NCBI RefSeq assembly: GCF_034929435.1
Contig: NZ_JAYFUM010000032.1
Location: 1 to 57,138, forward strand
Length of the DNA stretch: 57,138 bases
Source: Arcicella rigui
Lineage (GTDB): Bacteria > Bacteroidota > Bacteroidia > Cytophagales > Spirosomataceae
Direction: 5' to 3'
Shown here: positions 33,905-42,208 of the stretch, in pieces
How positions within the stretch are numbered: the stretch's first letter is position 1
How the letters are laid out: each line of letters starts with the position of its first letter
The notes under the pieces: generated by a model
The model's database searches: none
Told to the model about the DNA's origin: nothing
Seen by the model: the letters and a program-made list of their open reading frames with translations, nothing else
Program-made: the position numbers and the translations under genes

Positions 33905-34750
33905 CTATTCTACCGAATACGCTAACACTTTGTTCTTTAAGAAAGTTGGAATGAGCATTAGTTTTTTACTTGGAATATATTCAAAATCAGCCGTGTTTAC
34001 TTTTGCATCCACAAAATCAAGGAGTAATTGTGTTTTTCCTTCTGTGTTGATGTGCCAAACTTTTCCTCTCCATTCAGAAGCGAAATAACCATTTTTGCCA
34101 TCTGATAAAATACCATCAATACCGCCCATGCCTTCTGCAATGGTTGAAAATTGTTGTGATTGTAAGTCATAAGCCAAGATTTTACCATCGCCATTGCCAA
34201 TAATCAATTTGCCATTTTCAAAAAATACACCATTGGGGCTTTTGAGTGGCCCACCTTCTACTACTTTTACCATTTGACCTTTCTCTAATTTCCAAAGTCT
34301 ATCCGAACGCATATCAGTGAAATACACAATTTTATTTTTGGTATCTACACCAATATCATTTAAGAATTTTGCTTCAGGCACTTCGTATTTATTCAATACT
34401 TTGCCTGTTTTTGGGTCAATTTCTACCAATTTAAAGATTTCTGTCACGTACAACTTTCCGTCTAAAAAGCCCAAGCCTTTGGTAGAATGAAGGTTTTCAG
34501 TCAGTTTTAATTGTGTGGTTTTTCCGTTTAAATCAATTTTAGCAATAAAGCTTTTTTCATTCGTAGCTGCTGGGCCACCGTTGATACAAGAAACGAAAAC
34601 CGTTTTAGATTTTGGCTCGAATAGTATAGATTCAGGCGTGGTAAGGGTTGTGTCGCTTTCCCAAAGTTTCTTCATTGTTACTTGTGAAAAGGACAAATTT
34701 GATAATAGCATTAAAGTAAAGAATGCTCCAGTTTTGAAAGATTTTTTCAT
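33905..34750 (-). CDS. Exported SMP-30/NHL-type beta-propeller protein
   Basis: A 281-residue protein with a signal peptide (KTGAFFTLMLLSNLSFSQ). The body is a beta-propeller of SMP-30/gluconolaconase-like type: repeated blades such as FLNDIGVDTKNKIVYFTDM, SPNGVFFENGKLIIGNGDGK and GIDGILSDGKNGYFASEW. Such proteins include lactonases and non-enzymatic propellers; the metal ligands (Glu, Asn, Asp) seem placed as in the family but cannot be proved by eye. It lies 126 bp from the Tat-exported oxidoreductase pair on the same strand and shares its periplasmic location, which may or may not mean a shared job. Confidence 0.82.
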   Translation of the reverse strand: MKKSFKTGAFFTLMLLSNLSFSQVTMKKLWESDTTLTTPESILFEPKSKTVFVSCINGGPAATNEKSFIAKIDLNGKTTQLKLTENLHSTKGLGFLDGKLYVTEIFKLVEIDPKTGKVLNKYEVPEAKFLNDIGVDTKNKIVYFTDMRSDRLWKLEKGQMVKVVEGGPLKSPNGVFFENGKLIIGNGDGKILAYDLQSQQFSTIAEGMGGIDGILSDGKNGYFASEWRGKVWHINTEGKTQLLLDFVDAKVNTADFEYIPSKKLMLIPTFLKNKVLAYSVE

Positions 34751-34861
34751 TAATATTTAGATTTAAAAATAAGAACAACAGAAATAACATTGACTAATAA
34801 AAGTAGTACTTTCTTTCTATTTTGTTGTCTTTTTTTAGACGTACAAGCCAAAAATACTGCT

Positions 34862-35281
34862 TTGTTGAGCTATAATTGGGTGATATTACATTTTAAGCCC
34901 TCAATGATTGATACTAATTGGTCAATGTTTTAGAGTAATTGCTTATTGATTAACACAAATACTTCAATGATTAATACTAATTGGACAATGCTTAATGATA
35001 ATTGCCTATTGATTAATATAAATACTTCAATGCTTGATATTAATTGGTTGATGTTTGACCATAATTGCTCTTTGCTAAGGAATAATTTATCGTTGATTCA
35101 CTTAAATACATTGTTGTTTTATCTGAATTGTTCATTGATTTAAGTGATTTACTCTTTGTTCCAGTCGAATATCTTCTTGATTAACAATATTTATTAATTG
35201 TTCCATCATGATTTAATGTTGCTTGACAATAGATGACTAAAGCCCAGTAATAATAGGTCGATGTTTGATCCTAATCTTTAA
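34862..35281. repeat. Degenerate 21-bp tandem array, 63-bp higher order
   Basis: From 34862 to 35281 the intergenic DNA is built of about twenty 21-bp units. In the best-preserved part (34904-35134), almost every unit begins ATG or TTG and carries AAT at its 13th-15th bases. Examples: 34967 ATGATTAATACTAATTGGAC, 34988 ATGCTTAATGATAATTGCCT, 35009 TTGATTAATATAAATACTTC. Units 1, 4 and 7 resemble each other, as do 2, 5, 8 and 3, 6, 9, so a 63-bp period is overlaid. Past 35135 the starts stay in 21-bp register (35156, 35177, 35198, 35219, 35261) but the units decay. In-frame stops (TAG, TAA) argue against a protein. 21 bp is two turns of the helix, so the AATT-type steps are phased. Confidence 0.75.
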
Positions 35282-35406
35282 ATTTTTTAGATAATTAGCA
35301 TTTTGATAAAGGCGAATTATCAAAAAAAACTTCTTACTCATCGCTCTGTGTCCTTGAATTTCTATCTTTACAAATAATATTTTATCTTTTATAAACCATC
35401 AACACA

Positions 35407-36420
35407 ATGACCATTGAATTAAGAAGTGATACTTTTACAAAACCTACCCCTGCGATGTTAGAAGCTATGTTTTCGGCAGAAGTCGGAGACGATGTTTTTG
35501 AAGATGACCCAACTGTGAAAGCATTAGAAGAGAAAACTGCTACAATGTTTGGCTATGAAGCCGCCCTTTTTTGTACTTCTGGAACAATGACAAATCAAAT
35601 TGCCATTAACGTTCACGTTAAGCAAGGCGATGAGGTTATTTGTGATGCCCTTTCTCATATTTATCTATATGAAGGTGGCGGAATCGCCGCTAATTCTATG
35701 GCTTCTGTCAACTTATTGCAAGGGGATAGAGGAAGATTAAAAGCTGAACAAATCAAAGAGGCGATTCAACCCGACAATTTGCATCATCCCATTACAAAAT
35801 TGGTTTCTTTGGAAAACACCGTGAACAAAGGGGGCGGTGCATACTATGATTTATCAGACATACAGGCAATAAAACAAGTATGCCTTGCTCATGATATTCC
35901 ATTACATTTAGATGGGGCAAGAATTTTTAATGCTTTGGTAGAAACGAATGACAATCCATTAGAATACGGTAAAGTTTTCGATTCTATTTCGGTCTGTTTA
36001 TCAAAAGGATTAGGAACTCCTGTTGGCTCAGTGCTTTTAGGTTCAAAAGAATTTATAAAAAAAGCTCGAAGAGTAAGAAAACGCTTAGGAGGCGGTTGGC
36101 GACAAGCAGGCTATTTGGCGGCTGCGGGCATTTATGCACTTGATAATCATGTAGAAAGACTTAGAGACGACCACGCAAGAGCAAAAGTTATTGGCGAAAC
36201 TATGGCAAAATTGCCAGAAGTAGAAGAAATTTTACCCGTAGATACCAATATTGTCATTCTGAGACTAAATGAGAAACTCCTTTCATCCGATTATGTTCAA
36301 CAATTGAACGAAAAGGGGATTAGAGCCACTACTTTTGGCAAACATTTGGTACGTTTTGTCACACATTTAGATTTTACAGATGACCATTTAGAAGCTTTTC
36401 AGAAAAAAATACTTCAATAA
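35407..36420 (+). CDS. ltaE: Low-specificity L-threonine aldolase
   Basis: Splits L-threonine and L-allo-threonine into glycine and acetaldehyde, using pyridoxal phosphate. The 337-residue length and motifs fit: LRSDTFTKPTPAML at the start, GDDVFEDDPTV, FCTSGTMTNQIA, the HLDGARIFNA segment, and the PLP lysine at K200 (SVCLSKGLGTPVGSVLLG). Cytoplasmic and single-gene. It is preceded by the 21-bp array and followed, 4 bp after its stop codon, by the MITE-like palindrome. Confidence 0.93.
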   Translation: MTIELRSDTFTKPTPAMLEAMFSAEVGDDVFEDDPTVKALEEKTATMFGYEAALFCTSGTMTNQIAINVHVKQGDEVICDALSHIYLYEGGGIAANSMASVNLLQGDRGRLKAEQIKEAIQPDNLHHPITKLVSLENTVNKGGGAYYDLSDIQAIKQVCLAHDIPLHLDGARIFNALVETNDNPLEYGKVFDSISVCLSKGLGTPVGSVLLGSKEFIKKARRVRKRLGGGWRQAGYLAAAGIYALDNHVERLRDDHARAKVIGETMAKLPEVEEILPVDTNIVILRLNEKLLSSDYVQQLNEKGIRATTFGKHLVRFVTHLDFTDDHLEAFQKKILQ

Positions 36421-36424
36421 GTTC

Positions 36425-36626
36425 TTTAGTTGTTGAGGCTATCTAAAAAATTTATAACACCAAAGATTATTCTGTGAAAGACCTCACCCCCAACCCCTCT
36501 CCTGTTGAGAGGGGAGCTTTTGGAGCTAAAAAGTCCCCTCTCAACAGGAGAGGGGGTTGGGGGTGAGGTTGAATACCAAAGAATATTTGGTTGTTGCTAT
36601 TTTTTTGGACAGCCTCAACAACTAAA
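36425..36626. mobile_element. MITE-like palindromic element
   Basis: A 202-bp element that is self-complementary over nearly its whole length. The outermost 16 bp are perfect inverted repeats (36425-36440 TTTAGTTGTTGAGGCT with 36611-36626). Next come imperfect arms, and then a near-perfect 35-bp G/C-rich inner stem (36481-36515 ACCTCACCCCCAACCCCTCT..., with 36554-36589; one bulged G). It has no coding capacity. It fills the gap between convergent ltaE and a membrane-protein gene and may also act as a terminator. A related, truncated copy is at about 56964-57021, beside a transposase gene. Confidence 0.7.
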
Positions 36627-36630
36627 ACGG

Positions 36631-37074
36631 CTACTCTTCCGATAAAACTTTTACCTTATAAACGGTATAAGCCGAAGCAATCAGCACAACATTTTTGATG
36701 ATATATTGCCCTGACAAACTCAATGCAAAGGACGATTGCCAAGTTTCGTTAGGCATTAGTAAAAGAGGCAAAAACGTAGTTGCCATTTGACAGCAAAAAA
36801 GATAAAATGCTGCTTTGGTATAGCGTGGAAAGAGCCAAATAATACCAATTACACATTCAAAAATGCCCAAGAAAGGAATAAAAGCATTAACTGAAATAAA
36901 TTTTTCGATGGTTAAGTGATGAAGCTGACTAACAATTTGTTCGGCAGGGGATAAACCTACTATTTTTAAAAAACCAAACCAGAAAAAGACGATAAATAAA
37001 GCTAAACGGTTTAACCAAATTACTGAAAAGTCACGTTTTTGAGATGTTGCGATGCTGTTGTTCATGGAAATCAA
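36631..37074 (-). CDS. DoxX/DUF417-like membrane protein
   Basis: A 147-residue integral membrane protein with four predicted segments: LALFIVFFWFGFLKIVG, INAFIPFLGIFECVIGIIWLF-like (about 60-82), AFYLFCCQMATTFLPLLLM, and YIIKNVVLIASAYTVY. The sequence FGFLKIVGLSPAEQIV right after the first helix fits the DUF417/YkgB branch of the DoxX-like group. Function is not established. The family is often linked to stress or redox functions, but nothing here says which. It is convergent with ltaE and separated from it by the MITE-like element. Confidence 0.75.
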   Translation of the reverse strand: MISMNNSIATSQKRDFSVIWLNRLALFIVFFWFGFLKIVGLSPAEQIVSQLHHLTIEKFISVNAFIPFLGIFECVIGIIWLFPRYTKAAFYLFCCQMATTFLPLLLMPNETWQSSFALSLSGQYIIKNVVLIASAYTVYKVKVLSEE

Positions 37075-37198
37075 TATTTTTACAAGGCAAACTCAAAGGA
37101 CACAGCCGATGATTTAACCTTTGGATGTTAAAAGGAAAAAGAAATTGAATGCTGATGGTTAAACCATTAGCCAAATTGGATTAAAACAGAAAATTTCC

Positions 37199-37813
37199 TT
37201 AAACAAACCGAGGAGGAGGAGCATGAGTATCGTATGCCAAGGCTACGATATTTTCAGAATAGGAGGAAGGTACAAGCCTAATTGGAAGCCATTCCACTAC
37301 AAATAAAATGTGCTTTGTTCTTAAAGAAGTATATTCTTTCAGAATATTTTTAAATAATGAAGGTCGCTTTTTAGGCGTTTCGTTGGATGAATCCTTCACA
37401 TGTTGGTTGATATGTTCAGCCAATTCCATAAAGCGAAAACGAGCATTATTATCAGTTTTACAAACTGTATAAAGCGTGTCGTTTTCAACTTTTTGCTCTA
37501 CTAATTCATAATACTTATCGCCTTGTTTTATTTGTCCTTCCACTGGGCGAGCAGCCTCCCAGTTGGATTGATAAGGCAAGTAAAAAGGAATTTTGAAGGT
37601 AACGTATTCGTCTTCATCGAGCCTTTGATACTTGTTTACTTTAAAAAAACTACTCATCGAATGATGTTCTTCTAACCAATACACAAGCGAGAAACCCATC
37701 ATATTGTATAATAGAAGTCCTAATAAAATTATGGAAAATAGTCTTTTCAAGAGAAAATATTGAATTATTTTTGATTTCGACGGCAAATTAGAAAATCTGA
37801 ATAAAAAATACAA
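37199..37813 (-). CDS. Conserved hypothetical membrane-anchored protein
   Basis: A 204-residue protein with one hydrophobic segment near the N-terminus (FSIILLGLLLYNMMGFSLVYWL, about residues 26-47) and a polar remainder that would face the periplasm. The pattern YELVEQKVENDTLYTVC and a proline-rich end (HAPPPRF) recalls uncharacterised Bacteroidota proteins encoded near metal transport genes; that link is from memory. The true start may be further in, at the methionines around residues 38-39, giving a signal-anchor start. The next gene, dinB, is on the same strand 25 bp upstream, so the two may be co-transcribed. Confidence 0.6.
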   Translation of the reverse strand: MYFLFRFSNLPSKSKIIQYFLLKRLFSIILLGLLLYNMMGFSLVYWLEEHHSMSSFFKVNKYQRLDEDEYVTFKIPFYLPYQSNWEAARPVEGQIKQGDKYYELVEQKVENDTLYTVCKTDNNARFRFMELAEHINQHVKDSSNETPKKRPSLFKNILKEYTSLRTKHILFVVEWLPIRLVPSSYSENIVALAYDTHAPPPRFV

Positions 37814-37838
37814 ACTATCGGATATGATAAAAGTCAGT

Positions 37839-38918
37839 CTAAAAATTTAAAGTCAATTGCTTCCCAACCATATCGTCGCCCAATTCTAAGTTTGAAAGTG
37901 AAATCCCCAGAAGGCGAACGCCCTTCGGAATTGGGTATAATTGTTCTAATAAATCATAAGAAATTTTCTCAAAAAAAGTGCTGTCAACAATGGGCGAAAG
38001 TGTAGTTCTACTACGAGTAATGATTTGGAAATCTTTGAATTTTACTTTCAGATGAACCGTTCTGCCATATACTTGTGTGCGTTCACAGTACTTCCAAACG
38101 TCTTCGATAATAGGTTTTAAACCAGCTTCCAATTCAACTCTGGTTTCTAAATCTCGCCAAAAAGTATTTTCAGAACCCACAGATTTCCTGATTCTTTCAG
38201 TATTTACAGGTCTGTGGTCAATCGCTCTGGCGATGTTGTAATAGTATTTCCCTGCTTTACCGAAATGTTTGGTCAAGAAATTTTCATCATATTGGCGTAA
38301 ATCCAAACCCGTGAAAATATTCATTTTGTTCATTTTCTCGGCGGTTACTTTTCCAATGCCGTGAAAACGATATACTTCTAAATCTTCTACAAATTTTTCG
38401 CCTTGATTGGGTTTTATCACAAAAAGTCCATCAGGTTTTTTATAATCCGATGCCAATTTTGCCAAGAATTTATTGTAAGAAACCCCAGCGGAGGCTGTCA
38501 GTTGAGTTTTTTCTTTGATTTTCTCTTTGATTTCTTTGGCAATTGCCGTGGCAGAAGCCATGCCTTTTAGGTTTTCGGTGACATCCAGATAGGCTTCGTC
38601 TAAAGAAAGCGGTTCAATCAGATGAGTATATTCGGCAAAAATCTCTCTGATTTGCTTTGATGCCACTTTATAGCTCTCGAAGCGAGGTTTTACAAAAATT
38701 AAATTCGGACATTTACGAGCAGCCACCATAGAAGACATCGCTGAACGAACGCCAAATTTACGAGCTTCATAACTTGCCGCTGCCACTACGCCACGCTCAC
38801 GAGAACCACCCACAGCTACGGGTTTTCCACGCAAAGCAGGGTTATCTCTCTGCTCCACAGAAGCATAGAAAGCATCCATATCTATATGAATTATTTTTCG
38901 TATGTTTGTTTCGGGCAT
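37839..38918 (-). CDS. dinB: DNA polymerase IV
   Basis: A Y-family translesion polymerase that copies damaged DNA. The 359-residue length and motifs are standard: IHIDMDAFYASVEQRDNP (catalytic D13), GVRSAMSSMVAARKCP, and PLSLDEAYLDVT (about 102-113; catalytic D and E), with the helix-hairpin-helix thumb (VYRFHGIGKVTAEKM) and C-terminal little-finger domain (RTVHLKVKFKDFQIITRS). It has no visible LexA-type box upstream; the upstream spacer is a word-repeat instead. Confidence 0.95.
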   Translation of the reverse strand: MPETNIRKIIHIDMDAFYASVEQRDNPALRGKPVAVGGSRERGVVAAASYEARKFGVRSAMSSMVAARKCPNLIFVKPRFESYKVASKQIREIFAEYTHLIEPLSLDEAYLDVTENLKGMASATAIAKEIKEKIKEKTQLTASAGVSYNKFLAKLASDYKKPDGLFVIKPNQGEKFVEDLEVYRFHGIGKVTAEKMNKMNIFTGLDLRQYDENFLTKHFGKAGKYYYNIARAIDHRPVNTERIRKSVGSENTFWRDLETRVELEAGLKPIIEDVWKYCERTQVYGRTVHLKVKFKDFQIITRSRTTLSPIVDSTFFEKISYDLLEQLYPIPKGVRLLGISLSNLELGDDMVGKQLTLNF

Positions 38919-38924
38919 ATTTAG

Positions 38925-38995
38925 CTATGAGCTTCGAGCCTTGAGCTGTCAGCTTTCGGTCATCGGCTATCAGGTTTCAGCAATTGGTTTTAGGA
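38925..38995. repeat. Reiterated-word repeat, mixed AGCT and CGG types
   Basis: Upstream of dinB, the words change from AGCTATGAGCTTCGAGCC to GCTTTCGGTCATCGGC. The two word families therefore grade into each other within one spacer, which suggests a common origin. Here only one arm is present. Confidence 0.5.
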
Positions 38996-39143
38996 TGAAT
39001 ATGGTATAGAATGGGTGTTTACTTATCGTATGACTGGAAGTAAATATCAATAAAATTCACACAATCTTGCTTCTTTTGTCCTTTAGTCTTAAAGTCTATA
39101 AATAATCACTAAATCACAACTCACTCAATCACAATTAAAAGAA

Positions 39144-39566
39144 ATGAATCTATCCGAACTATTAAAACAAGATTTCAGTCCAGAATTTCAGTTCCAAGCC
39201 TCAAGAAGTGGCGGAGCTGGCGGACAGAATGTCAATAAAGTTGCTACAAAGGTAGAACTCCGATTCAATATAAGTAATTCCGTTTTATTAGACGAAATTC
39301 AGAAAAATACACTACAAGAAAAACTAAAAAATCAGATTAATTCAGAGGGAGAATTAATCATTGTTTCACAAGAAGAGCGGACACAATTACGCAACAAAAC
39401 CGTTGTGATAAAGAAATTTTATGATTTACTCAAGAAAGCTCTTTTTGTTCCTAAAAAACGAAAAGCCAGTGAACCTACTTTTGCCTCAAAGATGGAAAGA
39501 CTAAAAAGTAAAAAAATCGCTTCGATTAAAAAGGTGAATAGGAGGGGGATTTCATTTGAAGAGTGA
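39144..39566 (+). CDS. arfB: Peptidyl-tRNA hydrolase ArfB
   Basis: A 140-residue ribosome-rescue factor that frees peptides from ribosomes stalled on broken mRNA. The catalytic GGQ is at 26-28 (SRSGGAGGQNVNKVATKVEL) in the release-factor-like domain. The C-terminus is basic (KKRKASEPTFASKMERLKSKKIASIKK) and would reach into the empty mRNA channel, as is known for the family. It is a single-gene unit with the 93-bp tandem repeat immediately after its stop codon. Confidence 0.93.
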   Translation: MNLSELLKQDFSPEFQFQASRSGGAGGQNVNKVATKVELRFNISNSVLLDEIQKNTLQEKLKNQINSEGELIIVSQEERTQLRNKTVVIKKFYDLLKKALFVPKKRKASEPTFASKMERLKSKKIASIKKVNRRGISFEE

Positions 39567-39576
39567 TTTTTAGACT

Positions 39577-39910
39577 TTATGATTTTGGACTTTAAGACTT
39601 TAAGATGAAAGACACAAGATGAAAGATACAAGAAGTGGATGTTTGGTGTTGTTGGGATATTCTCATGAATGTAGGCTTTATGATTTTGAACTTTAAGATG
39701 AAAGACACAAGATGAAAGATGCAAGAAGTGGATGTTTGGTGATGATGGGATATTCTTATGAATGTAGGTTTTATGATTTTGGACTTTAAGATGAAAGACA
39801 CAAGATGAAAGATGCAAGAAGTGGATGTTTGGTGTTTTTGGGATATTCTTATGAATGTAGGCTTTATGATTTTGGACTTTAAGATGAAAGATGCAAGAAG
39901 TGGAGGTTTT
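39577..39910. repeat. 93-bp tandem repeat, about 3.5 copies
   Basis: Units begin TTTATGATTTTGGACTTTAA at about 39577, 39678, 39771 and 39864 (spacing 101, 93 and 93 bp; the first has an 8-bp internal duplication). Each contains GATGAAAGACACAAGATGAA and GAAGTGGATGTTTGG. Copies are over 90% alike. Because 93 is a multiple of 3, an antisense frame runs through it, but this is an artefact of the repeat. It fills the gap between arfB and mutB. Confidence 0.85.
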
Positions 39911-39977
39911 GGGTAGATTGGCTATTAGAATGAACAGAAATTATCGTACTGAATTTCCAGTAAAATTTAGCTTTGAT

Positions 39978-40062
39978 ACAGTGTGAGTTATGAATTTTAA
40001 ATCACGATATTATCATTTTGAAGCTGAAAAACATAATTCAAAATTCATAACTCATATTTATT
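39978..40062. repeat. Inverted word repeat (GAGTTATGAATTTT type) after mutB
   Basis: Left arm at about 39985-40005 (GTGAGTTATGAATTTTAAAT) and right arm at about 40034-40058 (AATTCAAAATTCATAACTCA) are near-perfect complements. It ends at the mutB stop codon and is a likely terminator on the minus strand. Confidence 0.55.
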
Positions 40063-42187
40063 AAGCCTGCATTAGCTCTTTTAATATTTTTTGTGCGGCA
40101 ATTGAAATGATAGTTCCCGGGCCGAAAACGCCTGCAACGCCTGCATCATATAAGTATTGATAATCTTGGGCAGGAATTACGCCTCCTGCAATTACCATGA
40201 TATCTTCTCTTCCTTGTTTTTTTAATTCCTCAATCAATTGCGGAATTAAGGTTTTATGACCAGCCGCCAAACTTGATGCACCCACTACATGAACATCATT
40301 TTCTACTGCTTGTTTGGCTACTTCTTCGGGCGTTTGGAAAAGTGGCGTAATGTCCACGTCAAAACCTAAATCCGCAAAACTGGTAGCAATTACTTTTGCT
40401 CCACGGTCGTGTCCATCTTGTCCCATTTTGGCAACCATAATTCTTGGTCTTCTGCCTTCTTGTTGGGCAAACTGATTTGCCATTTCACGGGCAATTCTGA
40501 AATTTTCGTCGTCTGTCACTTCTGCTGAATATACTCCTGAAATGGAGCGAATAATGGCTTTATGTCTTCCAAAAACTACTTCTAAAGCATCCGAAATTTC
40601 ACCTAAAGTAGCTCTCAAACGAGCCGCATCTACTGCCAATTTCAATAAATTTCCTTCACCTGTTTGTGCCGCTTTGGTGAGTGCTTCTAATGCTTTTGTT
40701 ACTTCTTCTTGATTTCTCTCGGCTTTTATTTTATTCAATCTTTCGATTTGCGAATTTCTTACCGCTTGATTATCCACATCTCTAACTTCCAGTTCTGTGG
40801 CAGTTTCAATCGTAAATTTATTTACGCCAACGATAATATCTTTGCCCGAATCTATCCTTGCTTGTTTTCTGGCTGCCGCTTCTTCGATTCGCATTTTAGG
40901 CAAACCTGTTTCGATAGCCTTTGCCATTCCGCCCAATTCTTCTACTTCTTCAATCAAAGCCCAAGCTTTTTTGGCTAATTCTTTGGTTAAGTACTCAACA
41001 TAATACGAGCCTCCCCAAGGATCAACTACTTTCGTAATATTGGTTTCGTGCTGTAAATATAATTGTGTATTTCGGGCAATTCTTGCCGAAAAATCGGTTG
41101 GTAAAGCAATGGCTTCATCCAAAGAATTGGTATGCAAACTTTGTGTATGTCCTAAAGTTGCCGCCATCGCTTCAATACAAGTACGAGTAACGTTATTGAA
41201 TGGGTCTTGCTCTGTTAATGACCAACCCGAAGTTTGGCAATGCGTTCTCAGCATCAACGATTTATCACTTTTCGGATTGAATTTCTTTACAATTTTTGCC
41301 CAAAGTAATCGTCCTGCACGCATTTTGGCAATTTCCATAAAATGATTCATACCAATTGCCCAGAAAAATGATAAACGTGGAGCAAAATTATCAATGTCCA
41401 ATCCTGCTTCGATACCCGTTCTCAAGTACTCCAAGCCGTCGGCTAAAGTATAGGCTAATTCCAAATCCGCCGTTGCACCTGCTTCTTGCATGTGATAGCC
41501 CGAAATAGAAATGGAATTGAATTTAGGCATATTTTTAGCCGTGTAGGCAAAAATATCGGCAATGATTTTCATAGAAGGCGTAGGCGGATAAATGTAAGTA
41601 TTCCGCACCATGAATTCTTTGAGAATATCATTCTGAATCGTTCCTGATAATTTATCTGGCGAAACGCCTTGTTCTTCGGCAGCTACAATATAAAATGCCA
41701 TAATTGGTAATACTGCACCGTTCATGGTCATTGAAACAGACATTAAATCCAATGGAATTTGGTCGAAAAGTATTTTCATATCTTCAACCGAATCTATCGC
41801 AACGCCTGCTTTTCCTACGTCGCCCGTTACTCTTGGGTGGTCTGAATCGTAGCCACGGTGAGTTGCCAAGTCAAAAGCTACTGAAAGTCCTTTCTGACCA
41901 GCCGCTAAGTTTTTTCTATAAAAAGCATTCGACTCTTCTGCTGTTGAAAAACCTGCATATTGACGAATCGTCCACGGTTGTTGAACGTACATCGTCGAGT
42001 AAGGTCCACGAAGAAAAGGAGGCAGACCAGCCGCAAATTGCAGATGTTCTGCATCTTTTAGGTCGTCGGCGGTAAAGTAGGATTTTACAGAAATACCCTC
42101 GGGAGAACGCCATTTCTGATTAGACTGAATGGCGTTTTCCTGTGGGTCGGTCTTACTTAGATGGATTTTTGATATATTGGGTCTCAT
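40061..42187 (-). CDS. mutB: Methylmalonyl-CoA mutase large subunit
   Basis: Interconverts succinyl-CoA and (R)-methylmalonyl-CoA with adenosylcobalamin; links propionate metabolism to the citric acid cycle. At 708 residues it is full length. The barrel domain shows GLPPFLRGPYSTMYVQQPWTIRQYAGFSTAEESN and AFDLATHRGYDSDHPRVTGDVGKAGVAIDS; the C-terminal B12 domain has the base-off motif DGHDRG near residue 600 (KMGQDGHDRGAKVIA). It follows the small-subunit gene by 21 bp, which makes a two-gene operon. No MeaB-type chaperone or epimerase gene is seen in the window. Confidence 0.97.
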   Translation of the reverse strand: MRPNISKIHLSKTDPQENAIQSNQKWRSPEGISVKSYFTADDLKDAEHLQFAAGLPPFLRGPYSTMYVQQPWTIRQYAGFSTAEESNAFYRKNLAAGQKGLSVAFDLATHRGYDSDHPRVTGDVGKAGVAIDSVEDMKILFDQIPLDLMSVSMTMNGAVLPIMAFYIVAAEEQGVSPDKLSGTIQNDILKEFMVRNTYIYPPTPSMKIIADIFAYTAKNMPKFNSISISGYHMQEAGATADLELAYTLADGLEYLRTGIEAGLDIDNFAPRLSFFWAIGMNHFMEIAKMRAGRLLWAKIVKKFNPKSDKSLMLRTHCQTSGWSLTEQDPFNNVTRTCIEAMAATLGHTQSLHTNSLDEAIALPTDFSARIARNTQLYLQHETNITKVVDPWGGSYYVEYLTKELAKKAWALIEEVEELGGMAKAIETGLPKMRIEEAAARKQARIDSGKDIIVGVNKFTIETATELEVRDVDNQAVRNSQIERLNKIKAERNQEEVTKALEALTKAAQTGEGNLLKLAVDAARLRATLGEISDALEVVFGRHKAIIRSISGVYSAEVTDDENFRIAREMANQFAQQEGRRPRIMVAKMGQDGHDRGAKVIATSFADLGFDVDITPLFQTPEEVAKQAVENDVHVVGASSLAAGHKTLIPQLIEELKKQGREDIMVIAGGVIPAQDYQYLYDAGVAGVFGPGTIISIAAQKILKELMQA

Positions 42188-42208
42188 GGTTTTGTTTCGT
42201 TTACAGTT

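Noticed and set aside
34946..35143. Plus-strand 65-residue frame with a heptad repeat (MINTNTS...)
   Set aside because: It covers only the clean part of the 21-bp array; the same unit register continues on both sides through in-frame stops, so a DNA repeat or dead gene is the better reading.
39419..39817. Antisense open frame with a repeated HLSSCVFHLKVQNHK motif
   Set aside because: It exists only because the 93-bp tandem repeat length is a multiple of three; it also overlaps arfB and has no coding character.
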